7,380 bases of DNA from Ancylobacter novellus (GCA_003241485.1 QFQD01000120.1:1-7380); one strand, 5' to 3'; positions 1 through 4,794 are shown, counted from the first letter of the stretch. Notes: a model not told the origin generated them from the sequence alone. Program-made: numbers and translations.

Positions 1-306
1 GACAGCACAGGGCAGGCCTTTGCCGTGGCGGCCCGCGCGCTGGGGCTCTCCTTCGCCGTGCTGTCGCGTGTGCTGTTCCGGCTGCACCCGGCGACCGGCC
101 GCTCCGCGTCGGAGATGACCCGGCTCGCGCAGATCTTCGACATGATGCCGATTGCCAGCGCACAGCACCTCGTCGCCAGCTGGCGCAGTGGGCGACGCGC
201 CACCCGCGAGCGCGCGGAGGACGCACCGTCCATGCGGAGCTTTGGCACGCCGCGCCCTGCCACGCATGCTTCCGGGGAGACGACCGAGGGCCGCCAGCAC
301 GGCTGA
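1..306 (+). CDS. DUF2336-like protein, C-terminal part only
   Basis: The reading frame is open from the first base and ends at TGA 304-306, so only the last 101 codons are visible and the start lies upstream. The visible part begins DSTGQAFAVAARALGL and continues through a helical stretch (LSRVLFRLHP, then SEMTRLAQIFDMM and SAQHLVASWR). This resembles the helical C-terminal repeats of alphaproteobacterial DUF2336 proteins, where a residue run ending in a W-R pair closes the domain. The last ~40 residues (from RSGRRATRERA) are polar, Arg-rich and probably disordered. DUF2336 proteins have no settled function; some are discussed as signalling or phosphotransfer-related helical proteins. The gene converges on the DUF1491 gene with only 5 bp between the two stops, so there is no room for a separate terminator. 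The family call rests on remembered pattern similarity over a short stretch. Confidence 0.6.
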   Translation, partial: DSTGQAFAVAARALGLSFAVLSRVLFRLHPATGRSASEMTRLAQIFDMMPIASAQHLVASWRSGRRATRERAEDAPSMRSFGTPRPATHASGETTEGRQHG

Positions 307-311
307 CGCCG

Positions 312-656
312 CTACTCCTTGGTCAATTCCAGGAAGTGCCGGCCCTCGCGATCCTCGATCTCGACAAACCAGAGATCGGGATCGAAGCGGATTTCGCGCG
401 CCATGCGCTCCTCTATCTCGCTTTCCGGCGTGCCCGGTGGCAATACCGGCGCGAACATCCGATCACCCGTATCCCTGTCCGCGTCGAGCGAAGGCAGCGC
501 GGCGCCGTAAAGCGCGGCTTTCCCGTCGAGCGTCGCCACCTTCACGAAGATCGCCCCGGCCTCTTCCGCCCCGCGCCGGCGCACCGCGGTGAAGGCGCCG
601 ACACCGTTCGCCCGGCGGACCAGCGCCGATACCCAGATCGCACTTTTGAGCCGCAT
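312..656 (-). CDS. DUF1491 family protein
   Basis: This is a complete 114-aa protein with ATG at 656-654 and stop at 312. It starts MRLKSAIWVSALVRRANG and contains RRRGAEEAGAIFVKV and the acidic C-terminal stretch DPDLWFVEIEDREGRHFLEL. These match the layout of DUF1491, a short soluble alphaproteobacterial family of unknown function usually of about 105-120 residues. I see no signal peptide, membrane segment or metal-binding cluster. It lies 7 bp downstream of the peptidoglycan-binding protein gene on the same strand, so the two are very probably co-transcribed. Its Shine-Dalgarno match is weak (AGGCCGG partly inside the upstream TAG stop), which suggests it depends on translation of the upstream gene. 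The family call is firm and the function is unknown. Confidence 0.85.
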   Translation of the reverse strand: MRLKSAIWVSALVRRANGVGAFTAVRRRGAEEAGAIFVKVATLDGKAALYGAALPSLDADRDTGDRMFAPVLPPGTPESEIEERMAREIRFDPDLWFVEIEDREGRHFLELTKE

Positions 657-663
657 CGCCGGC

Positions 664-1365
664 CTATTGAATGGAGAAGCCGGCGACCTCGTTCAGAGCA
701 CGCACGAGGCGGTCGGAAACCTCGCCGGTAATCGGCATACGGCGATCGCGCTCGAAGCGCTGGATCGCGTCGCGAGTGGAATCGCTCACGCGGCCATCAA
801 TGCGGATTGGACCGTAACCGAGCCGCGCCAGCGCCTTCTGCACCTCCATGACCCGCGCGGAAGCCGCGACCGGGGCAGGCGGCGTGACGGATGTCGCCGG
901 GGCGGCGGGGATCACGTTGGCGGGCGGAACCATCCCGGCAGGTGCTGTCGCAACGGGCGCGGCAGCAGGAATGGCAGCGGGCTTGGGCGGCACGGGCGGT
1001 TTCACCGGCGGACGCGGCGCCGCGGCAACGGTGTCAGCAGGAACGGGCGGTGTTGCCGCCTCCGGCGGCAGGGCGGGCGCCGCCGCAGGAGCGGAGGCCG
1101 CAGGCGCCGCGGCATTCGGCGAAGGCGCGGAAATCTGCCGCATCGCGCTTGTCGGGCTCGCTGGCAACGGAACGGCCGCGCCCTCGCGCCGCGGGCCCTG
1201 CATCATCAAGGCGTTGAACAAAATGGCGGCGCTGACGCCAGCGGCGAGCACGACCATGAACAGATCGGACCGGCGGCGGCCGGAACGATACGGACGACCG
1301 GCGATGCGTTCGGCATCGAGGTCGATATCGTCAACGAGCAGATCGCTTGCGTAGGACCGCGGCAT
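664..1365 (-). CDS. Membrane-anchored peptidoglycan-binding domain protein
   Basis: This is a 233-aa protein with ATG at 1365-1363 and stop TAG at 664-666. It has an acidic/basic cytoplasmic N-terminus (residues 1-33, ending GRRRSD) and one hydrophobic segment (about 34-55, FMVVLAAGVSAAILFNALMM). A long Pro/Ala-rich linker follows (about 62-168), then a C-terminal PG_binding_1-type domain (about 171-228). In that domain VMEVQKALARLGYGPIRIDG, then DSTRDAIQRFERD and PITGEVSD, follow the usual pattern of Q-x-x-L-x-x-L-G-Y, D-G and A-I-x-x-F. The arrangement is that of a single-pass, N-in inner-membrane protein whose linker spans the periplasm to place the domain at the cell wall. An AGGA Shine-Dalgarno lies just before the ATG. 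It is the first gene of a unit with DUF1491. No enzymatic domain is visible, so the role is probably structural or a tether for cell-wall sensing; this last point is inference. Confidence 0.85.
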   Translation of the reverse strand: MPRSYASDLLVDDIDLDAERIAGRPYRSGRRRSDLFMVVLAAGVSAAILFNALMMQGPRREGAAVPLPASPTSAMRQISAPSPNAAAPAASAPAAAPALPPEAATPPVPADTVAAAPRPPVKPPVPPKPAAIPAAAPVATAPAGMVPPANVIPAAPATSVTPPAPVAASARVMEVQKALARLGYGPIRIDGRVSDSTRDAIQRFERDRRMPITGEVSDRLVRALNEVAGFSIQ

Positions 1366-1455
1366 GACATCCTGAACCCACGCGCCCCCGGGCGCGGTTT
1401 GGCCTACACTGCCACGCAGGCCTTAAACGAAGCCTAAAATCTCTGACGTCCTTAA

Positions 1456-1465
1456 CAAGCGCTTG
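1456..1465. promoter_or_regulatory. Palindrome CAAGCGCTTG, possible operator
   Basis: This is a perfect 10-bp palindrome with a central GCGC, in the divergent intergenic region 102 bp before the DUF5330 start. Its 8-base core AAGCGCTT recurs in the palindrome at 4775-4794 upstream of msrB. It could be the binding site of a dimeric regulator. No binder is known from the sequence, and a 10-bp palindrome could arise by chance. Confidence 0.25.
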
Positions 1466-1495
1466 CAACAATCCAGCAATTTAGCGCCGTTGCGA

Positions 1496-1516
1496 CATCG
1501 GTTGAGCAACCCGATG
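1496..1516 (+). promoter_or_regulatory. Hairpin-forming inverted repeat upstream of the DUF5330 gene
   Basis: The arms CATCGGTT (1496-1503) and AACCcGATG (1508-1516) pair over 8 bp with one bulged C and a GAGC loop. The element lies about 50 bases before the DUF5330 start codon and has no T-run after it, so it is not a normal intrinsic terminator. It may be a 5'-leader structure or an operator. The structure is clear on paper; the function is unknown. Confidence 0.3.
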
Positions 1517-1567
1517 CCACTATTATGCATCACTGAGGCATCATCGGCGAGAGCCGCGGGAAGCGTC

Positions 1568-2053
1568 ATGTTCTTTCTACTGCGGATTGGGTTCTGGCTA
1601 ACCATCGTTCTGCTGCTCCTGCCGGGCATCCCAGGCGGGTCATCTCGCGATTCTGCCGCCTCAAGGGAGCCCGTCGTCGGCGCGATGGACGCGCTTTCAG
1701 CTGCTACCTCCGCTGTTGCGGATGCCGGCGGCTTCTGCACACGCCAGCCTCAGGCCTGCGCCATCGGTGCCGGTCTTATTAGTGTGATCAGTGAGCGCGC
1801 CGAAGCGGGAGCTCGCTTCGCGCTGGCCTATATTTCCGAGCAGATCGTGGAAGAGAAGCGCAAGGCGGCCACGCGTGCCTTCGGCTCCTCAAGTGCTGAC
1901 ACCCTGACCACCCACGACCTCAGCCCGGAATGGCAGGGACCGCTGCGTCCCGGCACCAGCAGCCCGACGGCTGCCGGCTCCGCCCTCCCGTCTGACTCTC
2001 CGGCGGTCAACCCCGCTGCCGACGTGCCGCTGCCGCCGAAACGGCCAGCCTGA
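1568..2053 (+). CDS. DUF5330 family protein, small membrane-anchored or exported
   Basis: This is a 161-aa protein. I chose the ATG at 1568 because the protein then begins with a hydrophobic helix (MFFLLRIGFWLTIVLLLLPG, residues 1-20) and a GGGAAG sequence lies just upstream. The in-frame upstream ATG at 1463 would place a polar extension before the helix. The middle (about 37-92) carries VGAMDALSAATSAVADAGGF followed by C-T-R-Q-P-Q-A-C (Cys57 and Cys64), a layout I associate with the Hyphomicrobiales family DUF5330. A short TLTTHDLSPEWQGP motif lies near residues 112-125. The C-terminal tail is Pro/Ser/Ala-rich and ends in PLPPKRPA. The helix may be a signal anchor, or a signal peptide with most of the protein periplasmic, where the two cysteines could form a disulfide (inference). 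Function is unknown. sufE follows after 59 bp. Confidence 0.8.
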   Translation: MFFLLRIGFWLTIVLLLLPGIPGGSSRDSAASREPVVGAMDALSAATSAVADAGGFCTRQPQACAIGAGLISVISERAEAGARFALAYISEQIVEEKRKAATRAFGSSSADTLTTHDLSPEWQGPLRPGTSSPTAAGSALPSDSPAVNPAADVPLPPKRPA

Positions 2054-2065
2054 GCCGACGCAGGA

Positions 2066-2095
2066 TTGCGCGAACCGTCTCTGCGCGCCTATATG
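2066..2095 (+). promoter_or_regulatory. Possible sufE promoter
   Basis: TTGCGC (2066-2071) and TATATG (2090-2095) are separated by 18 bp, which fits a sigma-70-type promoter ending just before the sufE ribosome-binding site. The implied leader would be very short, so the match may be fortuitous and sufE may also be reached by read-through from the DUF5330 gene. Confidence 0.3.
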
Positions 2096-2112
2096 CTGCC
2101 AGAGAGGCGCAC

Positions 2113-2550
2113 ATGACCACAGCCAGCATTGACGGCATTATCGAGGACTTCGAACTCCTCGATAATTGGGACGACCGCTACCGCTACCTCATAGAACTCG
2201 GCCGGAAGCTGCCGCCCTTCCCGGAGAATGAGCGGAGCGAGGCGACCAAGGTACAGGGCTGTGCCAGCCAGGTCTGGCTTGTCAGCCGCGCGACAGAAGG
2301 CAGCGAGGGTCCGCGCCTCAGTTTCGTCGGCGATTCCGATGCGCATATTGTGCGCGGGCTCATCGCGATCCTCCTCGCGCTTTATTCTGACCGGGCGGCC
2401 CGTGACATCGTCTCGGCCGATCCTGGCGCCGTGTTTGCGCGCATCGGCCTCAAGGACCATCTCACCCCGCAGCGCTCGAACGGCCTCCGCTCCATGGTCG
2501 AGCGCATCCGCGCCGACGCGCTGCAGGCACTGGCCACCGGCGGTCACTGA
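2113..2550 (+). CDS. sufE: SufE family cysteine desulfuration protein
   Basis: This is a 145-aa protein, the usual length for SufE (about 135-145). SufE takes persulfide sulfur from the cysteine desulfurase SufS onto its own cysteine and passes it to the SufBCD scaffold during iron-sulfur cluster assembly in the cytoplasm. The sequence shows the family pattern in order: an N-terminal IIEDFELLDNWDDRYRYLIE helix; LGRKLPPFP; the active-site motif KVQGCASQVWL with Cys50 as the persulfide carrier; then FVGDSDAHIVRGLIAILLAL and GLKDHLTPQRSNGLRSMVER. ATG 2113 is preceded by GAGAGG at 5-nt spacing, so the start is well supported. It is not beside a suf operon here; stand-alone sufE copies are common in this order. 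Its last 7 bases overlap the end of the convergent DUF6456 gene. Confidence 0.95.
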   Translation: MTTASIDGIIEDFELLDNWDDRYRYLIELGRKLPPFPENERSEATKVQGCASQVWLVSRATEGSEGPRLSFVGDSDAHIVRGLIAILLALYSDRAARDIVSADPGAVFARIGLKDHLTPQRSNGLRSMVERIRADALQALATGGH

Positions 2551-3004
2551 TCCGATCCGGCGGGTGTGCTCCACCCTCGGATGCGTCCGCGTACCGGCCC
2601 CTGTGCCGTGTCTGAAAGGCCATAATGGCGGGCCAGCCGGTCAAGGCCGAGACCTCCATCAGCAGGCCGGAAAATTCCGGACCGGCGGCCTCCAGAGCCT
2701 GCGCAACACGTTGGCGCGCGGCCAGCGCGGCCTCGGGGACGTTCAAACCCGCAGAAGGACCTCGTTGGCCTGTCCTGCCTGTCGCGCCCCAATCGGCGGT
2801 GACGCGTGGCATCATCTGCCCGCGGGTGACGTCGGTGCGTAGGCGTTCGCCGGCCATCAGTTGTACCGGTGTTATCAGCATCCGCCCGGCGCGTCCGCGG
2901 CGGCGAGCCAGCCAGCCGAGCGGGTTTTCTTCCAGATCGATGCGGACCTGCGTCGGCACGCCGTCCACCATCACCTCGATCGTTTCGATGTCGCGCTCAC
3001 GCAT
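2544..3004 (-). pseudogene. DUF6456 domain gene with internal frame disruption
   Basis: The ATG at 3004-3002 has an AGGAGG sequence upstream and overlaps the end of the HTH gene by 8 bp (ATGCGTGA). The first 118 codons look like an intact DUF6456 protein: ENPLGWLARRRGRAGRMLI, then AGERLRTDVTRGQMMPRVTA, and LAARQRVAQALEAAGPEFSG followed by LLMEV. From about 2655 the original frame turns into unfamiliar sequence (SALTGWPAIMAFQTRHRG) and runs antisense into sufE, stopping at 2462 after 180 codons. The expected family ending, GLDRLARHYGL, is instead in another frame at about 2610-2646 and stops at 2544, where a normal gene would end next to sufE. Family members, as I remember them, have about 25-30 residues between LL-x-x-V and LDxLARHYGL that are missing here. 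I therefore infer an out-of-frame internal deletion near 2643-2655. DUF6456 has no known function. An assembly error is the main alternative. Confidence 0.75.
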
Positions 3005-3407
3005 GAGGGGCCGCCTCCTCTGCCATCCGCCGGCGCGCCTCATCTTCCAGCGCCGCCACCCCGCGGTCCCAGCCCGCAACCTCGCGCCGCTCCTCGATTT
3101 TCCCGCACGCATGGGCGACGGTCGAGGGATGGCGGGCAAAGCCGCGCGCGACCGCCCGCATCGGCTCGCCGAGCCCAACATGAGCGAGATACATGGCAAG
3201 TGCCCGCGCGGACGAACGGCGCCGATTGCCCCGTTCGGCGATCATCACGTGCTCAATCGGAATGCCGGTGTGACGGGCGGCGATCTCGGCCGCCAGCCGG
3301 CAGGGGTCGGGCGTTGAGGCACGCTCGATGGTCGTGCCGGTCATGCCGGTCATGCCGGTCATGCCGGAAAGTGCGGGAGAGGAAGGCGGTGGGAAAAGTC
3401 CACTCAT
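2997..3407 (-). CDS. Stand-alone HTH protein resembling DnaA domain IV
   Basis: This is a 136-aa protein with ATG at 3407-3405; GGAG lies 8 nt upstream. Residues 1-36 are a low-complexity Pro/Ser/Met-Gly-Thr tail that includes the tandem MTG repeat. Residues about 37-108 match the C-terminal DNA-binding domain of the replication initiator DnaA (Bac_DnaA_C): RRRSSARALAMYLAHVGLG, then ARHPSTVAHACGKIEERRE. In DnaA the corresponding last helix reads D-H-T-T-V-x-H-A-C-R-K-I-E. Here the base-reading D-H-T-T is H-P-S-T (residues 93-96), while HAC-x-KIE is kept. No AAA+ ATPase region is present, so this is a regulator-type relative and not DnaA. The tail after 110 is acidic and helical. Its stop overlaps the start of the DUF6456 gene, so the two are translationally coupled. 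It probably binds DNA, but not the standard DnaA box (inference). Confidence 0.8.
   Translation of the reverse strand: MSGLFPPPSSPALSGMTGMTGMTGTTIERASTPDPCRLAAEIAARHTGIPIEHVMIAERGNRRRSSARALAMYLAHVGLGEPMRAVARGFARHPSTVAHACGKIEERREVAGWDRGVAALEDEARRRMAEEAAPHA
3331..3366. repeat. 9-bp tandem repeat, four copies
   Basis: There are four consecutive 9-bp units GTCRTGCCG. The first has GTG and the other three are identical (GTCATGCCG). Since 9 is a multiple of 3, the array adds Met-Thr-Gly triplets to the N-terminal tail of the HTH protein without breaking the frame. Such arrays can change copy number by slippage. It lies in a disordered tail outside the DNA-binding domain. Confidence 0.85.
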
Positions 3408-3423
3408 GATGGGGGCTCCGTGT

Positions 3424-3434
3424 TAGGAATTTTA
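3424..3434 (+). repeat. TAGGAATTTTA, copy 1
   Basis: This is the first exact copy of an 11-mer found again at 3555-3565 on the same strand. The extended TGTTAGGAAT (3421-3430) also occurs on the opposite strand at 4717-4726. Its place just before the HTH gene start suggests an operator, possibly for autoregulation (inference). Confidence 0.4.
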
Positions 3435-3554
3435 ACCCAATCACATCAAATCAAGCGGCGCAAGAACAAAACACGAACAAAATATTGACCATAAAATTAG
3501 CCCGCTCGGACGAACCGCTTCCGGCCAAACGCTGAAGCCAACGACCTTGGGGTA

Positions 3555-3565
3555 TAGGAATTTTA
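3555..3565 (+). repeat. TAGGAATTTTA, copy 2
   Basis: This is the second exact copy of the 11-mer, 131 bp after the first. It overlaps a possible -10 sequence of the gene starting at 3619, where a bound protein would block transcription. It continues as TATCCGAC, which is not a proper DnaA box. Confidence 0.4.
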
Positions 3566-3618
3566 TCCGACACCGCTCCAGCGGATCGATACTGCCGCCT
3601 CACCTTGCGAGGCGCCCG

Positions 3619-3966
3619 ATGAAACCGCACCATCCACACCGACCGATCCGCGCAATGCGCCTTGAGGAGCCCGATGTGGTGATCGCGGCGCGGGTAGCGG
3701 CGCTACGCCCGTTCCTCGGCAGCGCGCACGAACAGAGGCTGGCGGTGCTGGGCCGGCTGTTGCGGCAGGAGCGTCGCGCAGCGTGCAGCGGAATTGGCTA
3801 CGATCCCTCGCGCCACGCGGCGCTGCGGCGCCTCGCAGCTGAAATCGAACCACCCTCCCGCAGCAGAAGCGATGAATCGGGGACAAGGCGCAAAGAAAAA
3901 GGCCGCCATGCAAAGCATAGCGACCTTTTGAAAATCGAGGGCAAGTTCCGCCACCGTGCACGTTGA
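3619..3966 (+). CDS. Hypothetical small basic protein
   Basis: I do not recognise this 115-aa protein. I chose ATG 3619 because GAGG lies 6 nt upstream; the frame is open back to a TTG at 3547, but that has no ribosome-binding site and would give a run of unlikely residues. Residues about 15-78 look like a real helical protein: EEPDVVIAARVAALRPFLGS, then EQRLAVLGRLLRQERRAACS, a GYDPSRHAALRRLAAEIE helix, and one Cys (56). The last ~37 residues (SRSRSDESGTRRKEKGRHAKH onward) are very basic and encoded by less GC-rich DNA. The gene is divergent from the DnaA-like HTH gene, with a shared repeat in both promoter regions. The positive charge suggests binding to nucleic acid or an acidic partner, which is speculation. 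An overlapping minus-strand frame exists but looks less protein-like. Confidence 0.55.
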   Translation: MKPHHPHRPIRAMRLEEPDVVIAARVAALRPFLGSAHEQRLAVLGRLLRQERRAACSGIGYDPSRHAALRRLAAEIEPPSRSRSDESGTRRKEKGRHAKHSDLLKIEGKFRHRAR

Positions 3967-4110
3967 CGTTTTTACAGTGGCGAATTTCCCATGGTCGGCC
4001 AGCCTGGCCGCACCGCAGAATGAGCCTGCACCCGATGTCAGAACCAGCGAATGCGGCAAAACAGGTCTGGCCTGCCGCCCCCCCAAAATGGGTTACGGCT
4101 CAATCATGCC
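3967..4110. other. Convergent intergenic spacer downstream of mucR
   Basis: This spacer of 144 bp lies between the ends of the gene at 3619-3966 and mucR. The only structure found is a short inverted repeat, CAGG-TCTGG-CCTG at 4062-4074, with AAAA before it at 4058-4061. Read on the minus strand it is a short stem followed by TTTT, so it could be a weak mucR terminator. I see no convincing gene here. Confidence 0.4.
4058..4074 (-). terminator. Weak candidate terminator of mucR
   Basis: On the minus strand the arms CAGG and CCTG form a 4-bp stem (5 bp with a G-T pair) with a 5-base loop, directly followed by TTTT. It lies 37 bp beyond the mucR stop codon. The stem is short and a competing pairing (CGGCA with TGCCG) surrounds it, so efficiency would be modest. 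Confidence 0.25.
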
Positions 4111-4533
4111 TCAACGGCGCACGCTCCGGCGGCGCTGCTGGCCGAGGCCCATTTCCTTGGCCAGAGCCGAGCGGGCGGCCGCGTAATTAGGTGCCACCAT
4201 CGGATAATCCGCCGGCAGGCCCCACTTCTCGCGATACTGCTCGGGAGTGAGGTTGTACTGCGTGCGCAGATGCCGCTTCAGCGACTTGAACTTCTTGCCG
4301 TCCTCCAGGCAAATGATGAAGTCCGGCGCGACCGACTTCTTCAGCGGCACGGCGGGCTTCAGCGGCTCGGGCGACGGCTCGACCTCTCCCTTCGTCACAC
4401 GGTGCAGGGCGCCGTGGACCTCATTGAGGAGAGTGGCCAGGTCGTTGGGGGCGACGGCATTATTGCTCACATAAGCGGAGACAATATCGGCAGTCAGCTC
4501 GATATAAAGGGTCGCGTCCGTGGTGTCGCTCAT
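4111..4533 (-). CDS. mucR: MucR/Ros family transcriptional regulator
   Basis: This is a 140-aa protein with ATG at 4533-4531 and stop at 4111. MucR/Ros proteins are alphaproteobacterial DNA-binding regulators with a single zinc-finger-like domain; they control exopolysaccharide, motility, cell-cycle and symbiosis or virulence genes, often repress their own gene, and can form oligomers. The N-terminal ~45 residues (IELTADIVSAYVSNNAVAP, then DLATLLNEVHGALH) match the family's oligomerisation region. A Pro-rich linker follows. The DNA-binding domain spans about 70-132, with ICLEDGKKFKSLKRHL, LTPEQYREKWGLPADYPMVA and PNYAAARSALAKEMGLG, all strongly family-like. The zinc ligands differ from Ros C-x2-C...H...H: here Cys75, Asp78 and His88, with Gln92-Tyr93 where the last His is expected. 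Some family members fold with altered or no zinc, so loss of function does not follow. The ribosome-binding site is weak (AAGAATGAG). Length and composition are normal. Confidence 0.93.
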   Translation of the reverse strand: MSDTTDATLYIELTADIVSAYVSNNAVAPNDLATLLNEVHGALHRVTKGEVEPSPEPLKPAVPLKKSVAPDFIICLEDGKKFKSLKRHLRTQYNLTPEQYREKWGLPADYPMVAPNYAAARSALAKEMGLGQQRRRSVRR

Positions 4534-4721
4534 GGCTCATTCTTCAAATGACATCGGTATACCAAGATGCCAGCAAGAGGCATCCAGCGCGGGCTATCCA
4601 AATCAAAGACTATACGTGACATATCAGCGTAGACAGTCCCATAGTCGGCCCTCAATGGATAGATAGACTTCCGGCTCAGACCCCGCAAGGTATTTCCGTT
4701 CAGCGCCGCATAAATTATTCC

Positions 4722-4736
4722 TAACATCACATGTTA
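4722..4736. promoter_or_regulatory. Interrupted palindrome TAACATCACATGTTA
   Basis: Two 6-bp arms (TAACAT / ATGTTA) are separated by CAC. The site lies between mucR and msrB and touches the minus-strand TAGGAAT copy at 4717-4726. The symmetry and AT content suggest a binding site for a dimeric regulator. The regulator cannot be named from the sequence. Confidence 0.3.
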
Positions 4737-4774
4737 ATGAAGTCACAGTCGGCGATGCGGCAAAGCTCAAAGTG

Positions 4775-4794
4775 ATGCAAAAGCGCTTTTTCAT
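4775..4794. promoter_or_regulatory. 20-bp near-perfect palindrome ATGCAAAAGCGCTTTTTCAT
   Basis: Eighteen of 20 bases are palindromic, including a perfect 12-bp centre AAAAGCGCTTTT. As a hairpin it would have mostly A-T pairs, so an operator is more likely than an RNA structure. It lies 90 bp upstream of msrB and shares AAGCGCTT with the palindrome at 1456-1465. Confidence 0.35.

Larger units (their letters stand above)
1366..1567. promoter_or_regulatory. Divergent intergenic region between the PG-binding protein and DUF5330 genes
   Basis: This 202-bp spacer separates two divergently transcribed genes and must contain both promoters. It is visibly richer in A/T than the flanking genes between about 1420 and 1540. 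Structures seen: a GC-rich inverted repeat CGCGCC-CCCG-GGCGCG at 1381-1396; a perfect 10-bp palindrome CAAGCGCTTG at 1456-1465; and a hairpin-forming repeat at 1496-1516. I could not settle on convincing -35/-10 pairs for either direction. Confidence 0.5.
3408..3618. promoter_or_regulatory. AT-rich divergent regulatory region upstream of the HTH gene and the gene at 3619
   Basis: These 211 bp are clearly AT-rich between about 3421 and 3500, in contrast to the flanking genes, and must drive two divergent genes. An 11-base direct repeat TAGGAATTTTA occurs at 3424-3434 and 3555-3565, in each case followed by (A/T)CC. The first copy lies about 17 bp from the HTH start codon and the second about 54 bp from the start of the other gene. 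Between them, GAACAAAA is repeated at 3464-3471 and 3475-3482, an 11-bp period. TATAGG at 3553-3558 could be a -10 element for the plus-strand gene. Reading - strand, TTGATT near 3450 may be part of the HTH promoter. The promoter assignments are weak; the repeats are exact. Confidence 0.5.

Noticed and set aside
1381..1396. GC-rich inverted repeat as a terminator
   Set aside because: It is upstream of both divergent genes, has a very short loop and no T-run on either strand.
589..1437. 282-aa and 168-aa open frames on the plus strand
   Set aside because: They are mirrors of the Pro/Ala-rich linker of the peptidoglycan-binding protein; the predicted proteins are Gly/Arg or Ala/Gly runs without a domain.
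2089..2574. 161-aa minus-strand frame over sufE
   Set aside because: It is antisense to sufE, whose active-site Cys motif and length are unmistakable.
2462..3199. 245-aa minus-strand frame as the full DUF6456 gene
   Set aside because: The first 65 residues overlap the HTH gene and are not family-like. The ATG at 3004 has an AGGAGG site, and the C-terminal part after about 2650 is out of the family frame.
3563..3571. TTATCCGAC as a DnaA box
   Set aside because: It matches TTATCCACA only in the first six bases; the essential end CACA is missing. No cluster of boxes exists, so there is no origin here.
3547..3618. TTG start extending the 3619 gene upstream
   Set aside because: There is no ribosome-binding site before it, and it would cover the probable -10 region and the TAGGAATTTTA repeat.
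3703..4086. 127-aa minus-strand frame with a hydrophobic stretch (KVAMLCMAAFFFAPC)
   Set aside because: It has no ribosome-binding site in a good place, covers the better-supported plus-strand gene at 3619-3966, and the hydrophobic stretch is internal and not at an N-terminus. I cannot rule it out fully.
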